Origin: Prolixibacteraceae bacterium | Lineage (GTDB): Bacteria > Bacteroidota > Bacteroidia > Bacteroidales > Prolixibacteraceae | DNA length: 64,000 bases | Reading direction: 5' to 3' | Assembly (NCBI GenBank): GCA_019163175.1 | Contig: JAFLKN010000013.1 | Coordinates: 53,428-117,427 of the forward strand | In this document: one piece after another, positions 1 to 9,961 of the stretch | How positions within the stretch are numbered: the first letter of the stretch is position 1 | Layout: each line of letters begins with the position of its first letter | The notes under the pieces: model-generated | The model's database searches: none | The model's input: the letters and a program-made list of their open reading frames with translations, nothing else | What the model was told of the DNA's origin: nothing | Position numbers and translations under genes: made by a program

Positions 1-39
1 CCCTTACAGCATATTTACACGTATTGGATAGCATAGATT

Positions 40-1410
40 TTATTTTTTATTGGTCCATTGTTGGCTAAATGATTGATCGGCTAGTTTTGGTACTTGTTTT
101 TTATCTCCCAAAGCACTAGCACCTAACAAAGCAAAAGTATTTTTTGTTTTTCCTCCCACAAAATCGAGTCTGTCCCTTTTTGAAAAGGCAAATTCATATC
201 CTTTCATTCCGGTATTCCATATAAAACCTCCGGAACCAGCCCTAACTGCATCGCGTCTGTTAATAAGCAACATATGATGAAGCGGAATTTTAACTGGACA
301 AACTTCGGTACATTTTCCGCACACAGAACAGGCCGAACTCAGGTGGTTATATTCTTTAAGGCCTTTGAAAAATGGCGTAATTACCGAACCGATTGGGCCA
401 CTGTATGTCGCATCGTAAGTATAACCGCCAATATTCCTGTATACCGGACAGGCATTAAGACAAGCACCACAGCGGATGCACTTCAAGGCCTCATATTGAT
501 CGTCATTCTGGTAAAGTTCCGAACGTTTGTTATCGAGCAGGATTACAAACATTTTCTCCGGTCCATCTGTCTCATTCGATTTTTTAGGACCTGTTATAAG
601 TGAATTGTAAACCGATATTTGCTGGCCGGTTCCATGAGCGGCGAGTATTGGCCACATTAAACCCAAATCCTGCATTCGCGGAATCACTTTTTCTATTCCG
701 GCAATTACAATATGAATTTTCGGAAAAGATACCGACATCAGGGCGTTTCCTTCATTTTCGGTAAGGCATATCCCACCAACATCGGCCACCAGAAAATTTG
801 CTCCGGTAATTCCAACGTCAGCAGAAGTAAATTTGGAACGTAGTTTTTTACGAACCCAATCGGTCAGATATTCAGGAGAACTTCCTTCGGGAGTATTGTA
901 TTTTTCAGTAAAAAGCTCGGCAATATCGTGACGCGATTTATGCATGCATGGAGTTACAATATGATATGGCTTTTCACCAGCCAATTGCACAATGTATTCG
1001 CCCAGATCTGTCTCAAGCGATTCAACTCCAATTTCTTCCAAATGATCATTCAAATCAATTTCCTCGGTAGTCATCGACTTACTTTTGACCACCGTTTTTG
1101 AATCATTTTCAATTAGTATTTTCTTTATTTCAGCGATCGCTTCATCGGTATCTTCAGCCCATACCACCGATGCTCCATTGGCTGTTATGTTCTTTTCAAA
1201 TTGCAGCAAATAGTCGTATAAATTATTAATTGCCTGAGATTTAACATACGATGCACGGGCTTTTGCCAAATCAAGATTGGAATACCGTTTCATACCACGA
1301 TCAACTGCCGCATCGTATTTCGAGATGTTGAATTTGATCGTTGCCCGATGTTTCAGATCGAAAGCAATTTCTTCTGATTTTTTTAGAAATATGTCCTTTT
1401 GTTGAGACAT
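40..1410 (-). CDS. lutB: LutB-type LUD-domain iron-sulfur protein
   Basis: A 456-residue protein with the LutB/YkgF architecture: an N-terminal LUD domain (about residues 60-290) and a C-terminal ferredoxin-like part carrying two CxxCxxCxxxCP clusters at residues 311-322 and 361-372, which should bind two 4Fe-4S centres. In the family, LutB works with LutA and LutC to oxidise L-lactate to pyruvate in the cytoplasm. The start ATG lies 3 nt after the rpiB stop, so the two genes are probably co-transcribed. LutA and LutC are not in view, but the gene ends 40 nt from the window edge, so a downstream lutC could lie outside. The family is clear; lactate as substrate is inferred from the family. Confidence 0.88.
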   Translation of the reverse strand: MSQQKDIFLKKSEEIAFDLKHRATIKFNISKYDAAVDRGMKRYSNLDLAKARASYVKSQAINNLYDYLLQFEKNITANGASVVWAEDTDEAIAEIKKILIENDSKTVVKSKSMTTEEIDLNDHLEEIGVESLETDLGEYIVQLAGEKPYHIVTPCMHKSRHDIAELFTEKYNTPEGSSPEYLTDWVRKKLRSKFTSADVGITGANFLVADVGGICLTENEGNALMSVSFPKIHIVIAGIEKVIPRMQDLGLMWPILAAHGTGQQISVYNSLITGPKKSNETDGPEKMFVILLDNKRSELYQNDDQYEALKCIRCGACLNACPVYRNIGGYTYDATYSGPIGSVITPFFKGLKEYNHLSSACSVCGKCTEVCPVKIPLHHMLLINRRDAVRAGSGGFIWNTGMKGYEFAFSKRDRLDFVGGKTKNTFALLGASALGDKKQVPKLADQSFSQQWTNKK

Positions 1411-1413
1411 TTT

Positions 1414-1851
1414 TTAGACCGGTATTTTATTAATCCTGTTTATATGTCGGCCACCTTCAAAACCTGTTGCCAAAAAGATTTTTACTATTTCAATTGCCTG
1501 TTCATCAGTAATATATCGCGCAGGAAGTGCACAAATATTGGCATCGTTATGCAAACGGGCCAATTCCGCAATTTCTGGTAACCAACAAATTGCTGAGCGT
1601 ATTCCCTGATGTTTATTTGCCGTCATGTTAATACCGTTTCCGCTGCCACAAAGTGTAATTCCTTCGTCGAATTCACCTTTACTGACAGCATCAGCCAACG
1701 GATGTGCAAAATCAGGATAATCGCTGCTTTCAGCAGAAAATGCTCCAAAATCTTTGTATTCAATGCCTTGTTCCTGAAGATATTTCAGAACAGCTTGTTT
1801 TCTTTCAAATCCAGCATGATCACTAGCTACAGCAATTTTCATATTTTTCAT
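1414..1851 (-). CDS. rpiB: Ribose 5-phosphate isomerase B
   Basis: A 145-residue RpiB/LacAB-family sugar isomerase that interconverts ribose 5-phosphate and ribulose 5-phosphate in the non-oxidative pentose phosphate pathway. It opens with the SDHAGF phosphate-binding segment (residues 10-15). It has the catalytic Cys68 in CGSGNG, the HND motif at 101-103 and FEGGRH near the C-terminus. Length is normal for RpiB. A second in-frame ATG three codons in (1842) is an equally plausible start. It is followed 3 nt later by the LutB-like gene on the same strand, an unusual partner. Confidence 0.95.
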   Translation of the reverse strand: MKNMKIAVASDHAGFERKQAVLKYLQEQGIEYKDFGAFSAESSDYPDFAHPLADAVSKGEFDEGITLCGSGNGINMTANKHQGIRSAICWLPEIAELARLHNDANICALPARYITDEQAIEIVKIFLATGFEGGRHINRINKIPV

Positions 1852-1996
1852 AACTCTTCGAATATTTTTAATACAAAATCAATGTTTTGTCAGAGTTTAA
1901 TTCGCACAACAAATGTTTTTACCTGCACTATTCAGAAATACTATTCAAGGAGAACTCTTCCTTATCAAACAAAAGTGGCATATTTGTTTCAAAAAT

Positions 1997-2018
1997 AATA
2001 CTAAATAGTATTTTATTC
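1997..2018 (-). terminator. Possible A/T-rich terminator after the flippase gene
   Basis: A 7-bp inverted repeat, AATACTA (1997-2003) and TAGTATT (2006-2012), sits just beyond the flippase stop. Read on the minus strand it is followed by an ATTTTT run. The central spacer is only 2 nt, so the real stem would be shorter. Weak evidence. Confidence 0.35.
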
Positions 2019-2020
2019 GT

Positions 2021-3493
2021 CTAAAGCTTCAATAAACTTTGAATATCCTTTTTTTCAGCAAAATATACAAGCCCCAGAAAAGTAATAAATAAACTGATAT
2101 TCAATGCATAATGCATTATTGAGGACGAAAATTGCACCCATACAGAAAGATAGTAAAACCCAACTGCAACACCAATATACATCAGAATTCGCTTCAGTTC
2201 GTATTCAACTTTGTAGTATTTCTGCCCTACCACATAAGAGATAATGGTCATTATTACAAAACAAACCAACACACCATAAGCCGATCCCATATATCCCATT
2301 ACCGGAATAAGTATCACATTGGCAGCAATGGTTAAAACTGCACCTATTCCGGCAATCCAGGCACCCATCCAGGTTTTGTCTGACAGTTTATACCAAAGCG
2401 AAAGATTAAAGTAAATACCCATAAACAAATTGGCCATTAAAACCGATGGCACTACTTGTAGTCCAGAATGATATTCGGCACCAATAATAATTTTAAAAAC
2501 ATCGATAAATAGCGTAATTCCTAAAAATATAAGGAGTCCGAAAATGACAAAATACTTCATCACCTGGGCGTAAATCAGTCGCGAATCGCTGTTCTTTTGA
2601 TGGCTAAAAAAGAAGGGTTCAAATGAATACCGGAAGGCCTGAATAAACATATTCATTAAGATAGCCAGCTTGTAATTCGCTCCATAAATACCAAGCTGTT
2701 CCATCGGTTTTTGACTGGCAGGAACAAGCTCCGGAATCAATATTTTATCAATATTTTGATTCACCATTCCAAAAATTCCAACCAATAAAATAGGGAAGGA
2801 GTACCAAAACATTTCGCGGAAAAGTCCCCAATCAAAAACCGGTTTTATTTTTCGAATTTCAGGAATAAGCATGATTAACGTGATAATCGATGCAAATAGA
2901 TTCGAAATAAACACATATCCAACGCCAAAATCAGCCTGATAAATAAACCTGATAAAACTATCAGGATTGGATTTAAGAATGTATGGGCAAATCGTAAGAA
3001 AAAAGATATTGAAGAAAATATTGAAAAAAATGTTGACCATTTTCAGTATAGCAAACCTGACAGGTTTCCCTTCGAGGCGCAAATTGGCAAACGGAATAGC
3101 TGTTGCTGCGTCAAGTGCCACAATTACAGCAAGTAATTTGATATATTGTTCGCTGTTTGTATAGTCAAGAAAACGAGCAAAATTTCCGGAGAAGATAAAT
3201 GCGATTAGTACAAAAAGCAACGAACTTCCAAATAACGAAAATGCACTAGTAGAATAAATTCTTTCTTTTTGATCGCTTTTATTGGCAAAGCGGAAAAAAC
3301 CTGTTTCCATGCCAAAAGTTAGGATGACCAATAAAAAGGCAATATACGAATACAGGTTGGTTACCACGCCATACTCTTCAGGAAGAAAAATCCGCGAATA
3401 ATATGGAACCAGCCACCAGTTAAGGAAACGCCCAATAATACTGCTCATGCCATAAATAGCAGTTTCGCCAGCCAATTTTTTTAATGCTCCCAC
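2021..3493 (-). CDS. Polysaccharide flippase (Wzx/MATE-like oligosaccharide exporter)
   Basis: A 490-residue integral membrane protein with about 12-14 hydrophobic segments along its whole length and the N-terminal signature of the polysaccharide biosynthesis/flippase family (LAGETAIYGMSSIIGRFLNW). Such proteins move lipid-linked oligosaccharides across the inner membrane for surface polysaccharide assembly. No glycosyltransferases flank it, so the substrate cannot be inferred. It is transcribed divergently from the glutamine cyclotransferase gene; a TAnnTTTG element on the minus strand lies 18 nt upstream of its ATG. Confidence 0.88.
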   Translation of the reverse strand: MGALKKLAGETAIYGMSSIIGRFLNWWLVPYYSRIFLPEEYGVVTNLYSYIAFLLVILTFGMETGFFRFANKSDQKERIYSTSAFSLFGSSLLFVLIAFIFSGNFARFLDYTNSEQYIKLLAVIVALDAATAIPFANLRLEGKPVRFAILKMVNIFFNIFFNIFFLTICPYILKSNPDSFIRFIYQADFGVGYVFISNLFASIITLIMLIPEIRKIKPVFDWGLFREMFWYSFPILLVGIFGMVNQNIDKILIPELVPASQKPMEQLGIYGANYKLAILMNMFIQAFRYSFEPFFFSHQKNSDSRLIYAQVMKYFVIFGLLIFLGITLFIDVFKIIIGAEYHSGLQVVPSVLMANLFMGIYFNLSLWYKLSDKTWMGAWIAGIGAVLTIAANVILIPVMGYMGSAYGVLVCFVIMTIISYVVGQKYYKVEYELKRILMYIGVAVGFYYLSVWVQFSSSIMHYALNISLFITFLGLVYFAEKKDIQSLLKL

Positions 3494-3510
3494 AATTTTA
3501 AAATTTTAGC

Positions 3511-3518
3511 CAAAGATA
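3511..3518 (-). promoter_or_regulatory. Bacteroidota -7 element for the flippase gene
   Basis: Reads TATCTTTG on the minus strand, matching TAnnTTTG, 18-25 nt upstream of the flippase ATG. No clear -33 TTG was found at the usual distance. Confidence 0.55.
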
Positions 3519-3571
3519 CAAACCTATTCTTTTGGCTAACTGCAAAAATGAGGTTGAAAGCCAATTTGTTT

Positions 3572-3579
3572 TATATTTG
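3572..3579 (+). promoter_or_regulatory. Bacteroidota -7 element for the glutamine cyclotransferase gene
   Basis: TATATTTG matches TAnnTTTG and lies 34 nt upstream of the ATG at 3613. It also argues that the true start is 3613 and not the in-frame codon at 3532, which lies upstream of this promoter. Confidence 0.6.
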
Positions 3580-3612
3580 AAGCCTGTTTATAAACGTACT
3601 CAAATTCACAAA

Positions 3613-4683
3613 ATGAATTTCAAACTATTCGCCGCATTTATAGTTTTAGCAATATTTATCAGCTCATTTTCATGTTCAAATAAATTGAACCGTTCACGAA
3701 AGCCAGCTGTTCTAATTACCGTTGAATCTGTTCATAAAAAGATTATTTATGGTGATGACATTAACGTTAGTATAGCCGTTAAACTGAAAGATGGTGAACT
3801 AAAGGAAACTAAAATATTTGTCGATTCTGTTTTGATCAACAGTAGTACAAATGCTGAATTTACTTCCTACCTGAAAAAATTTAAGAGTCTCGGTAAACAT
3901 ACCTTGAAGGCTGTAGCTGTAAAGACCGATGGGGTAGAGGGTGTTTATTTTAAGACTTTTGAAGTTTTATCAGACATCACACCGGAGCAATACGGATATG
4001 AGGTAGTTGAATCATATCCTCATAACGAGACTTTTTTTACTGAAGGATTGGAAATTCACAACGGTTATATTTATGAAAGTACTGGTGAAAACGCTAAATC
4101 TGCCATTTACAAAACCAACCTCAAATCTGGAAAGATACTTCAATCAGTAAAACTTGCCGATCAGTATTTTGGTGAGGGAATTACTATTTTCAATAATCAT
4201 ATTTTCCAACTAACATATAAAACAAAACTAGGCTTTGTTTACGAACTTGAAAATATGGTACTGGTTGATAGTTTCCATTTTGAATCGACTGAAGGCTGGG
4301 GAATGACCCACAACGAAAAGAGCCTGATAATGAGTGATGGTACAAATGTGTTAACCTTTATTGATCCAACAACCTACAAAACGGTTAAAAAAATACAGGT
4401 TTATGATACTAATGAACCAGTATTGTCTATCAATGAATTAGAATATTTTGACGGTTATATTTATGCAAATATCTGGGGAACAAATCTGATTGTAAAAATT
4501 GATCCGGAAACAGGAAAGGCAATTGCAAAAATTGATCTCAGTGGAATTCTTACGATGGTTAACACGAATAAACAAGTTGATGTGCTTAATGGAATAGCCA
4601 TAGATCCGGTAACAAAAAAGATATACGTTACCGGCAAATTTTATCCGAAACTATTCGAAATAAAGCTTGTTAAAAAAGGGTAG
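3613..4683 (+). CDS. Glutaminyl-peptide cyclotransferase lipoprotein
   Basis: A protein of about 356 residues of the bacterial/plant-type glutamine cyclotransferase family, a five-bladed beta-propeller that cyclises N-terminal Gln to pyroglutamate. From the ATG at 3613 there is a lipoprotein signal peptide with an SFSC lipobox at Cys21; the longer frame from 3532 would bury it. Family motifs include EGLEI and ESTGENAKS, the EGWGMT stretch, and NELEY in the last third. A region of about 100 residues before the propeller looks like an Ig-type accessory domain. It is probably attached to the outer membrane or faces the periplasm. Its last 14 bp overlap the 3' end of convergent ruvB. Confidence 0.88.
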   Translation: MNFKLFAAFIVLAIFISSFSCSNKLNRSRKPAVLITVESVHKKIIYGDDINVSIAVKLKDGELKETKIFVDSVLINSSTNAEFTSYLKKFKSLGKHTLKAVAVKTDGVEGVYFKTFEVLSDITPEQYGYEVVESYPHNETFFTEGLEIHNGYIYESTGENAKSAIYKTNLKSGKILQSVKLADQYFGEGITIFNNHIFQLTYKTKLGFVYELENMVLVDSFHFESTEGWGMTHNEKSLIMSDGTNVLTFIDPTTYKTVKKIQVYDTNEPVLSINELEYFDGYIYANIWGTNLIVKIDPETGKAIAKIDLSGILTMVNTNKQVDVLNGIAIDPVTKKIYVTGKFYPKLFEIKLVKKG

Positions 4684-5692
4684 GGGAGTCGCCGTAATGT
4701 ATTTTTCCCAAATGTTTGTAAGCTAACTCAGTAACTTCCCTTCCACGGGGAGTTCGTTTCATAAATCCTTCCTTTATCAGAAATGGTTCATAAACTTCCT
4801 CTATTGTTCCTGAGTCCTCTCCAACTGCAGTTGCAATAGTAGAAACGCCAACTGGCCCACCTTTAAATTTGTCGATTATGGTTGTCAAAATTTTATTATC
4901 CATTTCATCAAGTCCAAATTTATCTATATTCAGAGCATCAAGAGAATACAAAGTAATTTCTAGGTCAATCTGACCATTTCCTTTTACTTGGGCAAAATCA
5001 CGAACACGACGTAACAAGGCATTCACAATACGGGGAGTTCCACGGCTCCGTGTTGCAATTTCAACTGCAGCCTGATCATCAATCTTTACATTCAGTATAA
5101 AAGCCGAACGTTTCACAATTTTAGTAAGTATATCAACATCGTAGTATTCCAGATGCGATTTGATACCGAAACGAGCCCTTAGAGGGCTTGTTAATAATCC
5201 AGAGCGCGTTGTAGCTCCAATTAAAGTAAAAGGGTTTAATTCGAGCTGTATGGAACGTGCACTAGGACCTTTATCAATCATGATATCGATTTTATAGTCT
5301 TCCATTGCAGAATACAGGTATTCTTCCACTATAGGACTTAACCGATGAATTTCATCGATAAACAAAACCGCATTAGGTTCCAGGTTAGTTAATAATCCAG
5401 CAAGATCTCCGGGTTTATCTAAAACAGGGCCAGACGTTAATTTTAGAGAAACACCGAGTTCGTTAGCGATAATATTTGAAAGTGTAGTTTTTCCAAGTCC
5501 AGGAGGGCCATGTAATAAAACATGATCAAGCGCTTCCCCACGCATTTTTGCAGCTTTGACAAATATTTTCAGATTTTCAACAATTTTACTCTGACCACTG
5601 AAATCATCAAATTCCAAAGGGCGTAATTGTTTGTCAATTTCTTTTTCATTATCCGAAAAAGACTCATCTCTGAAATCGAAATGTTCGTTCAT
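4670..5692 (-). CDS. ruvB: Holliday junction branch-migration helicase RuvB
   Basis: A 340-residue AAA+ motor of the RuvAB complex, which drives branch migration during recombination and repair. The [11 protein letters not shown] start, Walker [10 protein letters not shown] (62-70), Walker [10 protein letters not shown], the sensor-1 segment GATTRSG and the C-terminal winged helix ([17 protein letters not shown]) are all present. Length is normal. ruvA and ruvC are not adjacent, as is common outside Proteobacteria. A minus-strand TAnnTTTG lies 21 nt upstream of the ATG. Confidence 0.98.
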   Translation of the reverse strand: MNEHFDFRDESFSDNEKEIDKQLRPLEFDDFSGQSKIVENLKIFVKAAKMRGEALDHVLLHGPPGLGKTTLSNIIANELGVSLKLTSGPVLDKPGDLAGLLTNLEPNAVLFIDEIHRLSPIVEEYLYSAMEDYKIDIMIDKGPSARSIQLELNPFTLIGATTRSGLLTSPLRARFGIKSHLEYYDVDILTKIVKRSAFILNVKIDDQAAVEIATRSRGTPRIVNALLRRVRDFAQVKGNGQIDLEITLYSLDALNIDKFGLDEMDNKILTTIIDKFKGGPVGVSTIATAVGEDSGTIEEVYEPFLIKEGFMKRTPRGREVTELAYKHLGKIHYGDSPTLF

Positions 5693-5712
5693 TTTTAGCT
5701 TTTAATCCAAGC

Positions 5713-5720
5713 CAAAAGTA
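5713..5720 (-). promoter_or_regulatory. -7 element for ruvB
   Basis: Reads TACTTTTG on the minus strand (TAnnTTTG), about 21 nt upstream of the ruvB ATG. This suggests that ruvB has its own promoter separate from the receiver gene upstream. Confidence 0.5.
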
Positions 5721-5761
5721 AAAAAATAAAACTTGAAGTATTAAAATACAGAAAGGATAAA

Positions 5762-6160
5762 TCAGGAAGGAATTTTTAGCTCATCAAAAATAGCCTTAAG
5801 CTTTTCTATATCAAACGGTTTAGTCATAAATTCATCCATTCCGAATGATATACATTTATCGCGATCGTTATCCATGGTATTTGCAGTAAGCGCAATAATT
5901 GGAGTTCTTACTTTAAAATTATTCACATTTTCTATTTCCCTGATTTTAATAGTTGCTTCAATGCCATCCATTACAGGCATCATTATATCCATTAAAATCA
6001 CATCAAATTTTCTTTCAAGAAATAGCTCAATTGCTTCAACTCCATGATTGGCAATGGTTACCTCGTGATTGTATTTTTTTAAACTGAACGTAACAATACG
6101 TTGATTTAAAAGATTATCCTCAACTAATAATATATTCAGTTTTTCAACCATACCATTCAT
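5762..6160 (-). CDS. Single-domain response regulator (CheY-like receiver)
   Basis: About 132 residues consisting only of a receiver domain: acidic pocket in LLVEDN, phosphoacceptor Asp in VILMDIMMPVMDG, the switch residue in ALTANT and the conserved Lys in MTKPFD. All catalytic positions are intact. No output domain and no kinase is adjacent. The sequence style (EDNLLNQ, MDG, GMDEFMTKP) is that of receivers at the C-terminus of hybrid kinases, so it may be a phosphorelay shuttle or a detached hybrid-kinase domain. The ATG at 6160 is preferred over the in-frame TTG at 6172; ATG at 6151 is also possible. Confidence 0.85.
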   Translation of the reverse strand: MNGMVEKLNILLVEDNLLNQRIVTFSLKKYNHEVTIANHGVEAIELFLERKFDVILMDIMMPVMDGIEATIKIREIENVNNFKVRTPIIALTANTMDNDRDKCISFGMDEFMTKPFDIEKLKAIFDELKIPS

Positions 6161-6674
6161 CTGTTCAAGCAATATTTATCTATTCTTAATTTAACCAAAA
6201 GGATACCCTAATACTCGGTTTTTTCTTTCTAAAATATTAATTCAATATTAGTATTATTATATTTTAAAATGAAATTAAATAAGATGAATATTATTATGTC
6301 CTGTTAATAAGCTTGATATCTTTTATTTTTTTTGCTTGTTTTTAATTAAAACACAATTTTATTTTCTTTTTTTAACTTGTTATTAACAGGTCAATTATTT
6401 GATTTTAAAGATACTCTATTTTATAATAACAACTGTTAATTTTTTATTTTCTTAATAAATAACTGAGGCAAATTTACGGTTTTTCTGTTTAAATCAAGAC
6501 TAAATAGATTTGATTAAATCTTATTGCATGAACTGAAAAAAATACCTATTACAAATTTCAATGAATATCTTTGCCTTTATTTTTTGATTTTTACTTTGAA
6601 TTTATAAACATCATTTGTGTTTTAATGTTTAAAACGTGAATATATAAGTGTTTAAAAATGAATTTATTATAAAG
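6161..6674. other. Very AT-rich intergenic region with inverted repeats
   Basis: About 500 bp with no convincing gene between the divergent receiver gene and the DUF4175 operon. It holds long A/T runs and an 11-bp inverted repeat, CCTGTTAATAA at 6300-6310 and its reverse complement at 6380-6390. A third partial copy, CTGTTAAT, is at 6433-6440. A TAnnTTTG element is at 6566-6573. There are no DnaA-box clusters, so I do not call it an origin. Confidence 0.6.
6566..6573 (+). promoter_or_regulatory. -7 element for the DUF4175-mnmG operon
   Basis: TATCTTTG matches TAnnTTTG and lies about 100 nt upstream of the likely DUF4175 ATG at 6675. A -33 TTG is not evident. Confidence 0.45.
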
Positions 6675-9600
6675 ATGGATGAAAACTATAAACAGTTTGT
6701 TGATAAACTAAACTCCTACATAAGGAAGTTTTACTTTTATCGCTTATTAAGGGGTATTATACTCTTTATCCTTCTTTTATTGGTTTACTATAGTTGTATT
6801 TCTGCTTTGGAATACTTCAATTATTTTGATCCTAAAATTAAATTCATACTACTTGTTTTTACTTTTTTAATAACAATTCTTATTTCATTTTATTTTTTAA
6901 TTATACCTGGAATAAAGCTTCTTGGTATTGGAAAAAGGCTAAATTATTACGATGTATCTTCTCAACTTCAGAAAACATATCCTGAAATACAAGATAGACT
7001 CATCAATATTGTAGAATTAGCTAATGAACAAGTCTCTAATTATTCAAGTGATTTACAAAAGGCTAGTATAGATCAAAAAATTGATGAATTAAAGATATTT
7101 AATTTCTCTGATGCTATTCGGTATAAGGATTTGAAAGTAGTGGTTTTTGTTTTACTAGGAGTACTGCTTCTATTCTTAGCTATGTTTATAAGTATTCCTG
7201 ATTTTTTTACAGAGAGTTCTGTACGCTTAATTCATTTTCAGCAGAAGTTTGAAAAACCAGCTCCATATACATTTGAACTACTAAATAATAATTTGGAAAT
7301 TGTAACAGGCGAATCGGTTGAATTAAAATTGAAATGTAAGGGCAAGGAAATACCAGAAGTAATGTTTGTTGATATTAGTGGAAATCGTTTTTTAATGTCA
7401 AAAGAAACTGATGTATTTGTTTATAAGATTGAAAATATAAATAGTTCTGTTTCTGTTTATTTCACCGACAAAAAGTATGTTTCTAAAATTTATAAAGTAA
7501 CAGTTTTAAATAAGCCTTTCATTTCTTCTTTTAGTGTTGAAATAATTCCTCCTTCATATACCAATATAGGTAGTGAAATATTGCAAAATATTGGTGATAT
7601 GAAGGTAGTTGCAGGAACAACTGTAAAATGGGTTTTTAATACGGTAGATACTGATAGTTTATTTTTGTTTTTAAATGATAGTAGTAAAGTAATTGCAAAG
7701 CGAAATGAAAATTCATTTGAGCTGAATGACGTTATTCTTAGTGATTTTGATTACAGTGTATTTGTTAAAAATGCCAAACTGACAAATGAAAACACTTTAG
7801 TGTATAAAATTCAGACAATTGCTGATTTATATCCAGAAATTAAAGCTGTACAGGTTCGTGATTCAATGGATTTTAAAACTTTTCATTTTAAAGGAAATGT
7901 TGTTGATGATTTTGGTTTTAGTCAGCTTGATTTTAATATTAGTTTTGAAGGAAAAGATAGTGTATTTCATATTCCTTTTACACCATTTTTCCTAAATCAA
8001 GATTTTTATTATTCATTTAATTTTGAATCAGTTAGAAGTTTAGGAAAGTCTTTTAAATACTATTTTTCGGTATCTGATAATGATATAATTAATCACTTTA
8101 AAAGGTCGATTAGCGAAACTTTTACTTTTACTTTTCCTGATTATCAGGAGATTCTTACTAAAGAAAATACTGACTTCAATTCAATAGATGAATTGTTTAA
8201 GAAAAGTTCCAAACTCACTGAAGAAATCCAAAATGAATTTGAGAATTTCAAGATGAAACAAATTAATTCTGAGGTTTCTGAATGGGAAAAGTTTCAAACT
8301 GTGAAAGATATAATGAGTAAAAAAAATGAGTTGGAAAATATTTTGGAGCAGATAAGTAAGCAAAATAAGGATGCTAATAACTTCATGAATTCATTTTCTG
8401 AAGAGAAGCAAGATATATTAAAGAAGCAACAAGAAATTGAAAATTTGTTGAATGAAGTCTTCAGTGATGATTTAAAGAAACTTTTTGAAGAATTTAATGA
8501 CTTGGCCAAGCAATTTGATTTGAAGAAATTTGATCAGTTATCGAAACAAATGGATTCTAAAATTGAAGATCTTTCGAAACAACTTGAAAAAAACATGCAG
8601 TTATTAAAGAAGATGAAGGTTGAACAGAAAGTCGAAAGAATTCTGGAGGAACTTAAAAAAATAAATAATTCAGAAAAATTGCAACTTGAAAAACTGGCTA
8701 AAAATCCGGATTTAAAACAGATAAATACAATTGAGAAGGAAAATTTATTGCTTTTGAAGAGTATTGAAAAGGATTATTCTGAGACACTTGAGTTTAATAA
8801 GACACTTGCAAAACCAATGAATTTATTCAATTTTGATCGTGAGTTTTTAGAGATAACAAGCAATTATACAAAAGTAATTTCAGAATTAGAGAAGGGAAAT
8901 AAACGGAAGTCTTCTTCAGCGATTGAAATCAATATAAAAAGCTTGGATCAACTCATTTTTGCTATTGACCAAATGCTTAATAAAGACAAGAAAAAAGAGA
9001 ATGAAGCTAATATTGAAGACTTAAAACAGATACTTGATAATCTGATTTTAGTTTCTTTCGACCAGGAAAAGATTTTAAACAAGTTACTAGATGTTGATTT
9101 CAATAATCCGTTGATTAATGAAATTAAAGTCAAACAAAAGAATATAGCTTCTCAGGTTGTTTTTATAAAAGATTCGTTATACGCGTTGTCAAAAAGAACA
9201 CCAGAGATAAGTTCAATCATAAATAAGGAAGTATTGGCTTTGGAACAAAACATGGCCTCAACTTTTGATTTTCTTGAATCAGGAAATATCGGTGGGTCCA
9301 GAATGTATCAACAATATACTATAACGGCAGCTAATAATTTGGCTTTGTTTTTAAGTGAGGCTTTAGAGAATATAAAGAAACAACAGAATAATAAAGGCGA
9401 GGGTGAAGAGGATTGTGATAAGCCCGGAAGCAAAGGGTCTAAACCTGGAATGAAAAAATTGAAAGATAGTCAAGGCTCCATAAAGGATCAGTTGCAAAAA
9501 ATGATTGATCAGATGAAAAAGGGTGATATGGGTAAAATGAGTAAAAGTATCGGGCAGACCCTTGCTCAGCAGGAGATTATGCAACAATTGATAAGAGAAA

Positions 9601-9959
9601 TGCTTAATGGAAATAATGTTGGATCAAAAGCTGGAGCGCAATTAAAGGCAGTTGATCAACTTTTGGAGCAAACTCGAAAAGATTTGATTAATCGAAATAT
9701 TACTTCAGAATTGGTTAATCGACAAAATTTGATTTTATCTAAATTACTCGAAGCGGAAAAGTCAGAAATTGAACGCGATTTTGAAGAGAAAAGGGAGTCA
9801 AAAACAGCTATTGATATTAAGAAAGGAAACCCCGATGGATATTTCGAGTATAACAACGCGCTGAAGCATGAGAATGAAATTATAAAGCGAAATAATTTTA
9901 AATTGAGATCTTTCTATGATCAAAAATACAATCAATTTCTAAATAAGATTAAAGATTAA
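6675..9959 (+). CDS. DUF4175-family membrane-anchored coiled-coil protein
   Basis: A protein of about 1,094 residues. It has two adjacent N-terminal transmembrane helices within the first 70 residues, a third near 155-175, a beta-rich extracytoplasmic segment (about 190-480), then a long Lys/Glu/Gln/Asn-rich coiled coil. A Gly/Lys-rich stretch (about 910-960) and a short charged C-terminus follow. This matches the DUF4175 proteins of Bacteroidota; their function is unknown. The open frame begins at GTG 6648, but ATG 6675 (MDENYKQFVDKL) is the more natural start. Codon use is much richer in A/T than in flanking genes. It is followed 2 nt later by an anti-sigma-type ATPase, then ybeY and mnmG. 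Confidence 0.8.
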   Translation: MDENYKQFVDKLNSYIRKFYFYRLLRGIILFILLLLVYYSCISALEYFNYFDPKIKFILLVFTFLITILISFYFLIIPGIKLLGIGKRLNYYDVSSQLQKTYPEIQDRLINIVELANEQVSNYSSDLQKASIDQKIDELKIFNFSDAIRYKDLKVVVFVLLGVLLLFLAMFISIPDFFTESSVRLIHFQQKFEKPAPYTFELLNNNLEIVTGESVELKLKCKGKEIPEVMFVDISGNRFLMSKETDVFVYKIENINSSVSVYFTDKKYVSKIYKVTVLNKPFISSFSVEIIPPSYTNIGSEILQNIGDMKVVAGTTVKWVFNTVDTDSLFLFLNDSSKVIAKRNENSFELNDVILSDFDYSVFVKNAKLTNENTLVYKIQTIADLYPEIKAVQVRDSMDFKTFHFKGNVVDDFGFSQLDFNISFEGKDSVFHIPFTPFFLNQDFYYSFNFESVRSLGKSFKYYFSVSDNDIINHFKRSISETFTFTFPDYQEILTKENTDFNSIDELFKKSSKLTEEIQNEFENFKMKQINSEVSEWEKFQTVKDIMSKKNELENILEQISKQNKDANNFMNSFSEEKQDILKKQQEIENLLNEVFSDDLKKLFEEFNDLAKQFDLKKFDQLSKQMDSKIEDLSKQLEKNMQLLKKMKVEQKVERILEELKKINNSEKLQLEKLAKNPDLKQINTIEKENLLLLKSIEKDYSETLEFNKTLAKPMNLFNFDREFLEITSNYTKVISELEKGNKRKSSSAIEINIKSLDQLIFAIDQMLNKDKKKENEANIEDLKQILDNLILVSFDQEKILNKLLDVDFNNPLINEIKVKQKNIASQVVFIKDSLYALSKRTPEISSIINKEVLALEQNMASTFDFLESGNIGGSRMYQQYTITAANNLALFLSEALENIKKQQNNKGEGEEDCDKPGSKGSKPGMKKLKDSQGSIKDQLQKMIDQMKKGDMGKMSKSIGQTLAQQEIMQQLIREMLNGNNVGSKAGAQLKAVDQLLEQTRKDLINRNITSELVNRQNLILSKLLEAEKSEIERDFEEKRESKTAIDIKKGNPDGYFEYNNALKHENEIIKRNNFKLRSFYDQKYNQFLNKIKD

Positions 9960-9961
9960 GT

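Noticed and set aside
274..603. Open frame on the plus strand inside the LutB-like gene
   Set aside because: It is antisense to a well-supported gene and the translation has no domain, signal or compositional support.
6161..6674. AT-rich region with repeats as a possible replication origin
   Set aside because: There is no dnaA or dnaN nearby and no cluster of DnaA boxes; mnmG proximity alone is not enough in this phylum.
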